Below, piece after piece: positions 44,919-52,538 of a stretch of 64,000 bases of DNA; position 1 is the first letter of the stretch; each line of letters starts with the position of its first letter. Location: positions 6,014,001 through 6,078,000 of the forward strand of contig NZ_LT907842.1 of the NCBI RefSeq assembly GCF_900215245.1, in the 5' to 3' direction. A program made the position numbers and the translations under genes. This stretch comes from Pseudomonas fluorescens (GTDB taxonomy: Bacteria > Pseudomonadota > Gammaproteobacteria > Pseudomonadales > Pseudomonadaceae). The notes beneath the pieces are model-generated. The model ran no database searches. It was given only the letters and a program-made list of their open reading frames with translations, and had not been told where the DNA came from.

Positions 44919-46055
44919 ATGAATCAGGTCAAACAGCTTTTTACCCGCTACAAAATGCTCGCCCTGGTGATTGCCGTGGCGATCATCTGGCTGTTTTTCA
45001 GCTGGCAGACCGACGGCGGCTTTGTGACGCCGCGCAACCTCTCCAACCTGCTGCGGCAGATGTCCATCACCGGGATTCTGGCGTGCGGCATGGTGCTGGT
45101 GATCATCAGCGGCGAGATCGATTTGTCGGTGGGCTCGTTGCTCGGGTTGTTGGGCGGCCTGGCGGCGATTCTGGACGTGGTCTATCACCTGCCGCTGCTG
45201 GCCAACCTGAGCCTGGTGGCGCTGTGCGGCTTGATGATCGGCCTGGCCAACGGTTACATGACCGCCTACCTGCGCATACCCTCATTCATTGTCGGCCTGG
45301 GCGGCATGCTGGCGTTTCGCGGCATCCTGCTGGGCATCACCGGCGGCACCACCATTGCGCCCGTGTCGCCGTCGCTGGTGTATGTGGGCCAAGGGTATCT
45401 GCCGCACAACGTCGGCGTGGGGCTCGGCGTGTTGCTCTTTGCCTTGACGCTGTTCCTGACCTGGAAACAACGGCGCAACCGCGCGCTGCATGGCCTGGCC
45501 GCCCACGCCCTGGTGCGCGACCTATTGCGCGTGGCGCTGATCGGCGCCGTGCTGGCGGGCTTCGTCACCACCCTCAACAGCTACGACGGTATTCCGGTGC
45601 CAGTGCTGCTGTTGCTGGTGCTGCTCGGCGTGTTCAGTTACGTCACCAGCCAGACCGTGTTCGGCCGCCGCGTGTATGCGGTGGGCAGCAACATGGAGGC
45701 CACGCGCCTGTCCGGTATCAATGTGCAGGCGGTAAAGCTGTGGATCTTCGGCATCATGGGCGTGATGTGCGCCCTCGCCGGCATGGTCAACACCGCCCGC
45801 CTCGCCGCCGGTTCGCCCTCGGCGGGCAACATGGGCGAACTCGACGCCATCGCCGCCTGCTTTATCGGCGGCACCTCCATGCGCGGCGGCTCCGGCACGG
45901 TGTATGGCGCGTTACTTGGGGCGTTGGTGATTACCAGCCTGGACAATGGGATGTCGATGCTGGACGTGGACAGTTACTGGCAGATGATTGTGAAAGGCAG
46001 CATTCTGGTGCTGGCGGTGTGGGTCGATGTGAGTACCCGGGCCGGGCGGCGCTGA
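44919..46055 (+). CDS. xylH: D-xylose ABC transporter permease XylH
   Basis: The 378-aa inner-membrane permease begins directly after the xylG stop codon, with GGAAG upstream inside xylG. It has about ten hydrophobic helices, and conserved segments include GEIDLSVGSLLGLLGGLAAI, YAVGSNMEATRLSGI and GGTSMRGGSGTVYGALLGALV. Size fits E. coli XylH (393 aa). It is the last gene of the operon; an intrinsic terminator follows. Confidence 0.96.
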   Translation: MNQVKQLFTRYKMLALVIAVAIIWLFFSWQTDGGFVTPRNLSNLLRQMSITGILACGMVLVIISGEIDLSVGSLLGLLGGLAAILDVVYHLPLLANLSLVALCGLMIGLANGYMTAYLRIPSFIVGLGGMLAFRGILLGITGGTTIAPVSPSLVYVGQGYLPHNVGVGLGVLLFALTLFLTWKQRRNRALHGLAAHALVRDLLRVALIGAVLAGFVTTLNSYDGIPVPVLLLLVLLGVFSYVTSQTVFGRRVYAVGSNMEATRLSGINVQAVKLWIFGIMGVMCALAGMVNTARLAAGSPSAGNMGELDAIAACFIGGTSMRGGSGTVYGALLGALVITSLDNGMSMLDVDSYWQMIVKGSILVLAVWVDVSTRAGRR

Positions 46056-46072
46056 CGCAGCGCAATAAAAAA

Positions 46073-46096
46073 GCCACTCGAATGAGTGGCTTCTTA
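46073..46096. terminator. Intrinsic terminator between xylH and lsc
   Basis: GCCACTC (46073-46079), GAAT loop, GAGTGGC (46084-46090), with six A before (46067-46072) and TTCTTATT after. The A/T flanks on both sides suit bidirectional use for xylH and the convergent levansucrase gene. Confidence 0.88.
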
Positions 46097-46108
46097 TTGG
46101 CGGGTCGA

Positions 46109-47356
46109 TTAACTCAGCACTACATCACGCATTGGCGGGATGTAACCGTAGTCGTAGGCCTCCTGCACAAACGAACGGTCACCCTTCAATACAATCCTCA
46201 CGGTGGGCGCCTCAGTGCCGCCGATGCGGTAGTCGTCGCCGGTGGTGGGCACGCTGTCGATAAACGACGTCACCAGGCCATTGGGCATCACGCAATGGGA
46301 ATACGTCTGGAACGGCTGCGACGGTGGGTTGCCAAGCACCAACCCCGAGCCATTCATCGGCGTATAGGGGCCAAACAGATGCTCGCTCACAAAACCGTAG
46401 ACGCCATCCGGCCCCGTCACGCCGTCCGCGTAGGTGAACTTATGACTGATGGTGAACAGGTAGTACTGGTTGTCCTGGAACACGTAATGCGGGCGTTCGG
46501 TTTGATCGTTCACGCCAACCGCCGTCACCAGTGGCGGCAGGATTTCCCATTCTTCACCGCTGAGGTCCTTGGCCACGGCGATGCCAATGCAACCGACCTG
46601 ATACCGCGCACCGCCGACATCTTCATGGCCAGGCGGCACCAGACCGAGTTCATCCGGGCCCACCGCGTGAGTGCCGCGTTCACCCGCGACATTGCCTTCA
46701 AACACCATGTACAACTTGCCGTCGTTGGGGTCGATAAACGGGCTGGGGTCGCGAAAGTTCCACGTCGCGTTCTGCGCTTCGGTCTGGTAATACGTGCCGT
46801 CGGCCTCGAACAGCGGTTTGACTTCAGTAAAGCCCTCAAGGGTAACGCCGCTGTCGGAGGTGACCACCCGGCCCCTGACCTTGGCAATGGTGGCCCCCGG
46901 GGTTACGCAGGTGTAATACAGGTCGATATCGCCGTGGTTGTTGATCAGGATCGGTGTGCCTGCCCATTCACGGGTAGTCGGCGAAACCCCTTCGGCCATC
47001 ACGCGGCCGCCGAAGACCCAGTCCTTGCCGGTGCGTGAGTACCAGTAGCAAATGCGCGCATGGCCGTGGCGGTCTTCCCAATCACGCTTGATGTCGTAAC
47101 GGCCATCGGCGTTGATAAATTGTGGATCATGCGGGCGACGGTCTGCAGTCAAGGTGAAGATAACCGACCAACCATCGACCGATACCACCGTGCCATCCAA
47201 TTCACGCAATGGCATGGTGTCCCAAATAAACACGGTGTCACTCATGACAGGAAAGTCAGGACTCACTAACGGCTGTGTGGTCGTCGGGTCATTTTCATTA
47301 ACTTTAAGCGCATCGGCCCGAGTCCAACGCGTGGGTGTGTGATTCGCATGTTTCAT
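46109..47356 (-). CDS. lsc: Levansucrase (GH68)
   Basis: The 415-aa enzyme splits sucrose and transfers fructose to levan. The nucleophile Asp46 is in VFIWDTMPL, the transition-state stabiliser is in the RDP motif (NFRDPSPF), and the acid/base Glu is in QTERPHYVF. As in other Gram-negative pseudomonad levansucrases there is no Sec signal, although the enzyme acts outside the cell. AAAGGA precedes the ATG. It is co-directional with the pectate lyase gene upstream, but a hairpin at 47527-47572 lies between them, so a separate promoter is likely. Confidence 0.96.
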   Translation of the reverse strand: MKHANHTPTRWTRADALKVNENDPTTTQPLVSPDFPVMSDTVFIWDTMPLRELDGTVVSVDGWSVIFTLTADRRPHDPQFINADGRYDIKRDWEDRHGHARICYWYSRTGKDWVFGGRVMAEGVSPTTREWAGTPILINNHGDIDLYYTCVTPGATIAKVRGRVVTSDSGVTLEGFTEVKPLFEADGTYYQTEAQNATWNFRDPSPFIDPNDGKLYMVFEGNVAGERGTHAVGPDELGLVPPGHEDVGGARYQVGCIGIAVAKDLSGEEWEILPPLVTAVGVNDQTERPHYVFQDNQYYLFTISHKFTYADGVTGPDGVYGFVSEHLFGPYTPMNGSGLVLGNPPSQPFQTYSHCVMPNGLVTSFIDSVPTTGDDYRIGGTEAPTVRIVLKGDRSFVQEAYDYGYIPPMRDVVLS

Positions 47357-47526
47357 GATGATGTCCTTTTACTGACGCTTTAGTGACAAGCGAAGATTAA
47401 ATAACACTCACAGCCGGCAACTTGATGCCAGCTGAAAAGAGCGAGCGGTTATGCGCTCAATAAGTGCGAAACAAGGTTTAACATGTACGCCTATCGATCA
47501 CAACATGAAGAATTATTTAAGCCACA

Positions 47527-47572
47527 AGTGCCATCACTGTATTGATATCCTTGATATAAAAACAGTGGCACT
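47527..47572 (-). terminator. Long hairpin between pectate lyase and levansucrase genes
   Basis: AGTGCCATCACTGT (47527-47540) pairs with ACAGTG-GCACT (47562-47572) apart from one bulge, and TGATATC/GATATaA extends the stem inward. There is no strong T-tract on the minus strand. It may end pectate lyase transcription or act as an operator for lsc. The remaining part of the 252-bp gap is AT-rich and otherwise empty. Confidence 0.55.
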
Positions 47573-47608
47573 GCGCATGAACAACCTGATCAATAGAAAG
47601 TGAGCTAC

Positions 47609-48547
47609 TCAACTACCAAACACCAGCGCTACCGCCTGAGCGCCCGCGTGCTTTTGCGTGAATTCCTTGGCCTGAGCCGCGGTTTTCAAGGTGTAGTTAT
47701 AGTTGGAACGCGCTGTCCACTTGGCATCAGGCGACTTCTGGTTGGTGATGGCGGGCACACTGTTGGTGTCGGTGAACGTGCCAGTGCCTTTATCGTCCAA
47801 CATGCCGTTATTCTGGCTGCCCTCGCCGAAGTAATTACTTTCAGAAAGGATATTGGCGTTCTGCGCCAGGGTAAAACCCAAGTGGAAGTTGTTCACGTAG
47901 TTGTTATATACGTGGAAATAACCGTAACGCATCAAACCCGGCGCGCGCACTTCCATGTTGTCGAAGCGGTTATGGCACAGGGTAAGGCGCGGGTAACCGT
48001 TGAACGCGGGGTTGTTGTCATCGGCCGGGTGGCCGAAGATCAAGCCGTACTTGTGGTTACCAAAAAAGCAGTTGCTGATGGTCGCGTAGTCGGCCTTTTC
48101 ACCGATATACACCAGTTTATCTTCACTGCCGTCCGTGGTGGACCAGCTGTGGCCGACAAAAGAGCAATGGTCGATCCAGTATTGACTGCCGTAGTTCAGG
48201 TACACCTGGATATCGTCATTGGCCTTAATACTTGCCGAATGCTTGAAGATAATGTTTTGCAGAATAATATTCTGCGACTGCGCCGTGGCACGCAGGTGGA
48301 TGTTCTCCAGCGTGCGGTTCTGGAAGGAGCCGATCAGGGTCTTGTTAGCCCCCATGTTCACTTTGGTCAGGCTTGCCGCCGAGATATTGCTGTTGATCAC
48401 CAGCACCCGCGGGGTGGTGTCGCCAATATTGGCTTTGAGTTGGTCCAGCGTGGTGATACTGACCACCTGGCCCGCCCAGCCACCGGTGACTTTTGCCGCA
48501 AGGGCGAAACCGGTCAAGCCGGTGAGCTTGCTTTCTGGATACGACAT
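47609..48547 (-). CDS. Pectate lyase (polysaccharide lyase family 1)
   Basis: The 312-aa right-handed beta-helix enzyme cleaves polygalacturonate by beta-elimination with Ca2+. Conserved parts are the calcium-binding DGSEDKLVYIG, the WIDHCSF motif and the catalytic Arg in EVRAPGLMRYGYFHVYNNY. No signal peptide is visible at either possible start. Plain ATG 48547 has GAGAGGGAT upstream; an in-frame ATG at 48568 would add seven residues. Its promoter overlaps a LexA box, so DNA-damage control is likely. It is a plant cell-wall degrader. Confidence 0.93.
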   Translation of the reverse strand: MSYPESKLTGLTGFALAAKVTGGWAGQVVSITTLDQLKANIGDTTPRVLVINSNISAASLTKVNMGANKTLIGSFQNRTLENIHLRATAQSQNIILQNIIFKHSASIKANDDIQVYLNYGSQYWIDHCSFVGHSWSTTDGSEDKLVYIGEKADYATISNCFFGNHKYGLIFGHPADDNNPAFNGYPRLTLCHNRFDNMEVRAPGLMRYGYFHVYNNYVNNFHLGFTLAQNANILSESNYFGEGSQNNGMLDDKGTGTFTDTNSVPAITNQKSPDAKWTARSNYNYTLKTAAQAKEFTQKHAGAQAVALVFGS

Positions 48548-48619
48548 GAGATCCCTCTCTTTCATAAAAAGCGGCTCGACGGTGCGAGCCCGCGCATTCA
48601 AGTTAATCCGTTAACTTGC

Positions 48620-48680
48620 ACACAGTGTTTGGCGTGGCGGGTGATGCCGAGGTTGGCTGATCAGCGCTTAAACACTGTGT
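48620..48680 (-). promoter_or_regulatory. Inverted repeat in the pectate lyase leader
   Basis: ACACAGTGTTT (48620-48630) and AAACACTGTGT (48670-48680) are perfect 11-bp inverted repeats around 39 bp. In the transcript starting near 48680 the promoter-proximal arm may be partly missing, so this can be either an RNA stem or a two-site operator. GTTAA-TCCG-TTAAC (48602-48615) lies just downstream. Confidence 0.5.
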
Positions 48681-48715
48681 TTATATACAGTATTGGACAT
48701 TGAGTACGCCGTCAA
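48675..48715 (-). promoter_or_regulatory. Sigma-70 promoter overlapped by LexA box (pectate lyase)
   Basis: On the minus strand, TTGACG (48710-48715), a 17-bp spacer and TACTGT (48687-48692) form a promoter. CTGTATATAAACACAG (48675-48690) matches the LexA consensus CTGT-N8-ACAG and overlaps the -10. The pectate lyase start is about 130 bp downstream. LexA repression relieved by DNA damage is the direct reading. Confidence 0.75.
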
Positions 48716-48731
48716 CACGCGATCACACCCA

Positions 48732-48890
48732 ATGAGTAGGAAATCGCCTTTTTTGCTGGTTTTTAAAAGGCCAGCAAGGCGCTTCGCTTTTAATTGCAGG
48801 ACGTTTCCTAGACAATCCGTGCCGCCTTGCGCCTGTTGGAATCGATGGCTAGTCTGCGCTCCGTCACTGCTCATCAGTGATCGGGTTTAG
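48732..48890 (+). CDS. Possible small ORF downstream of LexA box, doubtful
   Basis: A 52-codon frame from ATG 48732 encodes a basic, Cys- and Arg-rich peptide starting MSRKSPFLLVFKRPARR. No Shine-Dalgarno is visible and the composition is not clearly protein-like. It is listed because it faces away from the LexA box on the other side and fills part of a 517-bp gap. Most likely it is not a gene. Confidence 0.12.
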   Translation: MSRKSPFLLVFKRPARRFAFNCRTFPRQSVPPCACWNRWLVCAPSLLISDRV

Positions 48891-48932
48891 TCGCTCGGAT
48901 GGCACAAGGCGCATGGTCACATGAAGTTTTAT

Positions 48933-49011
48933 GGTGGCTGTGCGCAGGGCACCTTCGGGTGCGCCGGATTTACCTTGTGGCCGGTCGACTAACCTGCGTA
49001 CAGCCGCCACC
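48933..49011 (+). ncRNA. Structured RNA leader upstream of DUF6124 gene
   Basis: GGTGGCTGTGCGCAGG (48933-48948) pairs with CCTGCGTACAG plus CCACC (48993-49011) in a 16-bp stem with one G-U and a 3-nt bulge. Inside it are GCACC-TTCG-GGTGC (48949-48962), a UUCG-capped hairpin, and CCGG...CCGG (48964-48984). Together these make a three-way junction of 79 nt. It ends 54 nt before the ATG of the DUF6124 gene and has no T-tract, so it is a candidate cis-regulatory or small RNA rather than a terminator. Confidence 0.6.
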
Positions 49012-49064
49012 CATCGTTTAGTCGCGACAGGTGTTGGCTCCTTATTTACACGAGGAGTTACACC

Positions 49065-49361
49065 ATGAATAAAGCCGTCCCCGATCCCCCCCTCAGCTCA
49101 GCCAAAGCGCGTGCCGCGTTCAACCGCGCCATCGACCATTACCTGCCCACCCAAGGTGTTCAAATCGAAGACTTGAGCTTCGAAGATGCCCTGCTCTACA
49201 CCGCCAGCTTGCTCGACAGCGCTTCGGCCACCACGCTCAATTGCAGTGAGATGCTGGCCAGCCCCGAGCGGGCGAAGATTCTGGCGGTGTGGCATTTGCT
49301 GGAGATGGCCAAGACCACGGTGGATCGCTCGATCAAATGCCTGAAACCTGAAACGCGGTAA
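49065..49361 (+). CDS. DUF6124 (formerly DUF3077) family small protein
   Basis: The 98-aa cytosolic protein is of a family common and often multi-copy in Pseudomonas. Function is unknown. The recognisable features are FEDALLYTASLLDSASATTL and RAKILAVWHLLEMAKTTVDR. It is mostly helical, acidic in the middle and without membrane segments. GAGGAG precedes the ATG. Its last twelve codons and the stop are part of a 101-bp segment duplicated in tandem downstream. Confidence 0.85.
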   Translation: MNKAVPDPPLSSAKARAAFNRAIDHYLPTQGVQIEDLSFEDALLYTASLLDSASATTLNCSEMLASPERAKILAVWHLLEMAKTTVDRSIKCLKPETR

Positions 49362-49527
49362 AAAATGTGGGAGCGGGCTTGCGCGCGAATGCAGGGTGCC
49401 AGTCGCTACATATGTTGACTGATACGCGCTCGATCAAATGCCTGAAACCTGAAACGCGGTAAAAAATGTGGGAGCGGGCTTGCTCGCGAATGCAGGGTGC
49501 CAGTCGCTACATATGTTGACTGATACG
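49326..49527. repeat. 101-bp tandem duplication spanning gene end and REP
   Basis: 49326-49426 and 49427-49527 are identical except for one base (C at 49383, T at 49484). The unit contains the last codons and stop of the DUF6124 gene, a REP arm and the spacer of the REPIN. The second copy of the coding end has no start and is a remnant. The single difference indicates a recent event. Confidence 0.92.
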
Positions 49528-49556
49528 CCGCATTCGCGAGCAAGCCCGCTCCCACA
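49467..49556. repeat. REPIN next to mmsA
   Basis: TGTGGGAGCGGGCTTGCTCG (from 49467) is inverted at 49532-49556, with about 40 bp between. A further single REP arm, from the tandem duplication, lies at 49366. The element separates the DUF6124 gene from the convergent mmsA. Confidence 0.9.
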
Positions 49557-49578
49557 GTTGATCTACAGCGTTCTTGGG

Positions 49579-51078
49579 TTATTTGGACACCGGCATCGCA
49601 AACTCCGCGCCCTGCTCGATGCTCTCCGACCAGCGCTGCATGATCGACTTCTGCTTGGTGTAGAAGCGCACGCCTTCAGTGCCGTAGGCATGCATGTCGC
49701 CGAACAAACTCTTCTTCCAGCCGCCAAAGCCGTGCCAGGCCATCGGCACCGGGATCGGCACGTTGATGCCGACCATGCCCACTTCGATACGCCGTGCAAA
49801 TTCGCGGGCGATGTTGCCGTCGCGGGTAAAGCAGCTGACGCCGTTGCCGAATTCGTGGTCGTTGACCAGCTTGATCGCTTCGGCAAAGTCATCCACGCGC
49901 ACACAGGCCAGCACCGGGCCGAAGATTTCTTCGCGGTAGATGCTCATGTCTTTTGTCACGTGGTCGAACAAGGTGGCGCCGAGCCAGAAGCCATTCTGCA
50001 GGCCGGGTTCGCTGGGCACATAGTCGCGCCCGTCGAGCAGCAATTGCGCGCCGGCTTGCACGCCTTGTTCGATATAGCCGCTGATGCGTTGCAGCGCGGC
50101 ACGCGAGACGATCGGGCCCATCTCGGCCTTCAAGTCGCGGCCGTCGGTGATGCGCAGTTGCTGGGCGCGCTCGGTCAGGGCGGCGATGACTTTGTCACCC
50201 ACATCGCCGACCAGCACGGCTACGGAGATGGCCATGCAACGTTCGCCGGCACTGCCGTACGCGGCCCCCATCAGCGCGTCGACGGTTTTTTCGATGTCTG
50301 CGTCGGGCATCACCACCATGTGGTTTTTGGCGCCGCCCAGGCCTTGGACGCGCTTGCCGTGGCGGGCGCCGGTTTCGTAGATGTATTGCGCAATCGGCGT
50401 GGAGCCGACAAAGCTCACGGCCCTGACGTCGGGGTGTTCGATCAGCGCGTCCACCGCCTCCTTGTCGCCCTGCACCACGTTGAACACACCTTTGGGCAGG
50501 CCGGCTTCGCGCAGCAGCTCGGCCATGAACAGCGAGGCACTTGGGTCAGTCGGGCTTGGCTTGAGGATGAAGGTGTTACCCGCCGCGATGGCGATCGGGT
50601 ACATCCACATCGGCACCATCACCGGGAAGTTGAACGGCGTAACGCCGGCCACCACCCCCAAGGGCTGGCGCAGGGTCCAGTTGTCCATGCCACGGGACAC
50701 CTGGTCGGAATGTTCGCCCTTGAGCAGGTTGGGAATGCCGCAGGCGAATTCAAGGATGTCGATGCCACGGTCCACCTCGCCCTGGGCGTCGGTGAAGACC
50801 TTGCCGTGTTCGGCAACAATGATGCGCGCCAGGTCGTCCTTGCGTTCACGCAACAGGTGCAGGTACTCGAACAGTACGCGGGCACGGCGGATCGGCGGTG
50901 TGTCAGCCCAGCCGGCGAACGCGGCCTGGGCAGCAGCGACGGCTTCGCACACGGTCTGGCGGCTGGCCAGGGCGACGCGGGCGGTCACGTCGCCGGTGGC
51001 CGGGTTGTAGACGTCCTGATAGCGATCATCGCGGCTCACGCGCTCATCGTTGATGTAGTGTTCGATCGTTGCAGTCAT
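49579..51078 (-). CDS. mmsA: CoA-acylating methylmalonate-semialdehyde dehydrogenase
   Basis: The 499-aa aldehyde dehydrogenase converts methylmalonate semialdehyde or malonate semialdehyde to propionyl- or acetyl-CoA. The catalytic Cys is in [11 protein letters not shown], and the NAD segment reads [37 protein letters not shown] is typical of MmsA/IolA. ATG 51078 begins [14 protein letters not shown]. The usual partner mmsB and the AraC-type mmsR are not adjacent. Instead a LysR-type gene is divergent, so control differs from the classical valine operon. Confidence 0.94.
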   Translation of the reverse strand: MTATIEHYINDERVSRDDRYQDVYNPATGDVTARVALASRQTVCEAVAAAQAAFAGWADTPPIRRARVLFEYLHLLRERKDDLARIIVAEHGKVFTDAQGEVDRGIDILEFACGIPNLLKGEHSDQVSRGMDNWTLRQPLGVVAGVTPFNFPVMVPMWMYPIAIAAGNTFILKPSPTDPSASLFMAELLREAGLPKGVFNVVQGDKEAVDALIEHPDVRAVSFVGSTPIAQYIYETGARHGKRVQGLGGAKNHMVVMPDADIEKTVDALMGAAYGSAGERCMAISVAVLVGDVGDKVIAALTERAQQLRITDGRDLKAEMGPIVSRAALQRISGYIEQGVQAGAQLLLDGRDYVPSEPGLQNGFWLGATLFDHVTKDMSIYREEIFGPVLACVRVDDFAEAIKLVNDHEFGNGVSCFTRDGNIAREFARRIEVGMVGINVPIPVPMAWHGFGGWKKSLFGDMHAYGTEGVRFYTKQKSIMQRWSESIEQGAEFAMPVSK

Positions 51079-51125
51079 GGCCGTGGCCCCTTGGTCGGTA
51101 ACGTTGGAACACACGATAGGCTTTC

Positions 51126-51140
51126 GGTTTGTTCCAAACC
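51126..51140. promoter_or_regulatory. Palindromic LysR-type site between mmsA and lysR gene
   Basis: GGTTTG-TTC-CAAACC is a perfect 6-bp dyad, about 48 bp from each of the two divergent start codons. LysR regulators usually bind such dyads in their own divergent promoter. Binding is inferred. Confidence 0.6.
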
Positions 51141-51187
51141 AGAGCAGAATCCAGAACTGATTGTCCTCATAGGCGAACAATAGCCAC

Positions 51188-52126
51188 ATGGAAAAAGCAG
51201 AGATCGAAGGGTTGTGGACCCACATTCATTGGCTGTCGGTGCTGGAAGAACACGGCACCTACACCGCTGCCGCCGCACGCCTGGGGGTGAGTAAATCCGC
51301 CGTCAGCCAGCGCATCTCGGACCTGGAAAAGGCCACCGGCACGCGGTTGGTCACCCGCACCACGCGCAGCGTACGGCTGACCGATGCCGGGCTGTCGTTG
51401 ACCCGCGAAGTGCGCAGCGCCTATGAACACATTGCGCGCAGTTTCTCTTCGGTGCGCGACTCGGCCGGGGAGATCCGCGGGCTGGTGCGCCTCACCGCGC
51501 CGGTGGCGTTTGCGCGGCAGCAACTGGTGCCGCACCTGCCGGCGTTTTTGCAGCAGTACCCCCAGGTGCGTATCCAGTTGGATGTGTCCGACGCCTTGAG
51601 TTCACTGGCGGCCGAAGGTTACGACCTGGCCGTGCGGCACGGCTTCCAGGTGCCGGAAACTCATGTGGCGTGGAAGTTGTGCGACACCACCTCGGTCCTG
51701 GTCGCTACACAGGACTACCTGCAACACCACGGAGAACCGCGCGAGCCCGGCGATCTCACGGCACACAACTGCCTCTATTACCCACGGGGCGCCGACCATC
51801 CCGCGTGGACATTCGAACGCGGCGGCAAAACGGTCGAACGCGTCACGGTGCCGATCTCCGGGAGTTTTTCCACCAACAACAGCGAAGCGTTGCGTGATTC
51901 GGCGCTCAACCACTTGGGCATCGCCCTGCTCCCGGATTTCAGCGCGCATGCCGCGCTCACCAGCGGCAAGTTGGTACAGGTACTCAAGGGGTGGACACTC
52001 AAAGGCGCATTTGCCGATGAGATTTACTTGATTCGGCCGTACTCGCCCCATGTACCGAAGTCGGTGAGTACGTTAGTGAGCTATCTAAAAGATAAGTTGT
52101 CAGGCGGCTTCAGGTTTACCGGGTGA
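51188..52126 (+). CDS. LysR-family transcriptional regulator
   Basis: The 312-aa regulator has an N-terminal winged HTH (about 10-70; [20 protein letters not shown]). The periplasmic-binding-like effector domain spans about 95-305. It belongs to the group with [17 protein letters not shown] in the linker, close to AaeR/DmlR-type regulators. It is divergent from mmsA with a palindrome midway, so mmsA is its probable target. The inducer is unknown. Confidence 0.9.
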   Translation: MEKAEIEGLWTHIHWLSVLEEHGTYTAAAARLGVSKSAVSQRISDLEKATGTRLVTRTTRSVRLTDAGLSLTREVRSAYEHIARSFSSVRDSAGEIRGLVRLTAPVAFARQQLVPHLPAFLQQYPQVRIQLDVSDALSSLAAEGYDLAVRHGFQVPETHVAWKLCDTTSVLVATQDYLQHHGEPREPGDLTAHNCLYYPRGADHPAWTFERGGKTVERVTVPISGSFSTNNSEALRDSALNHLGIALLPDFSAHAALTSGKLVQVLKGWTLKGAFADEIYLIRPYSPHVPKSVSTLVSYLKDKLSGGFRFTG

Positions 52127-52538
52127 TCCTTACACCTATTCATACGGATTAAGCGGAGTCATTCTCAACAACCCGATATTAATAAACGACTTATAGCCAA
52201 CGGCAATAACCCACCTAACGAACACCCAGGCGTTGTCATCAACTTGATACGTCTACACGCTGTCGCCAGCGCGTTTTTGACGCCCCACAAAAAGCCATAC
52301 AACTAATTGTAAAAACTGCACATTTTGCGTTAAACCAGCCTCGTTAAAACCCCCGCTTAAAACTCCTTGATTCGCAAACTTGCAAAACAACCACAACCGG
52401 CTAAGTTCATGAATAACGTGAAAGCCATCAGCCATTACGCCTAAAGCCAGCCCACCAGGCGAGGGAGTTTATTGCTCTAAAAACAGCCCCAGACACTGAC
52501 ACGGAACTTAAGTCTTAACACTCAAAAGGGATGCTTTG
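52127..52538. other. AT-rich intergenic region ahead of the ebo cluster
   Basis: This 412-bp gap is clearly lower in G+C than its neighbours. A possible promoter is TTGCAA (52380-52385), 16 bp, TAAGTT (52402-52407), leaving a 130-nt leader before eboD. No riboswitch class, hairpin terminator or small gene is recognisable. The low G+C is usual for a regulated promoter region and would suit silencing by a MvaT-type protein (inference). Confidence 0.4.

Noticed and set aside
48668..48874. Minus-strand 68-codon frame across the LexA box region
   Set aside because: It would run through the mapped -35/-10 and LexA box, has no family resemblance and is best explained as promoter DNA.
49366..49556. 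Possible CRISPR-like repeat array
   Set aside because: Only a 101-bp tandem duplication and REP arms; no regularly spaced repeats with unique spacers and no cas genes.
52315..52332. Sigma-54 promoter-like CTGCAC...TTGCG ahead of the ebo cluster
   Set aside because: The -24 GG is missing and the spacing between elements is two bases too short.
52253..52435. 60-codon minus-strand frame in the AT-rich gap before eboD
   Set aside because: No ribosome binding site, no conserved features and antisense to the presumed promoter region.
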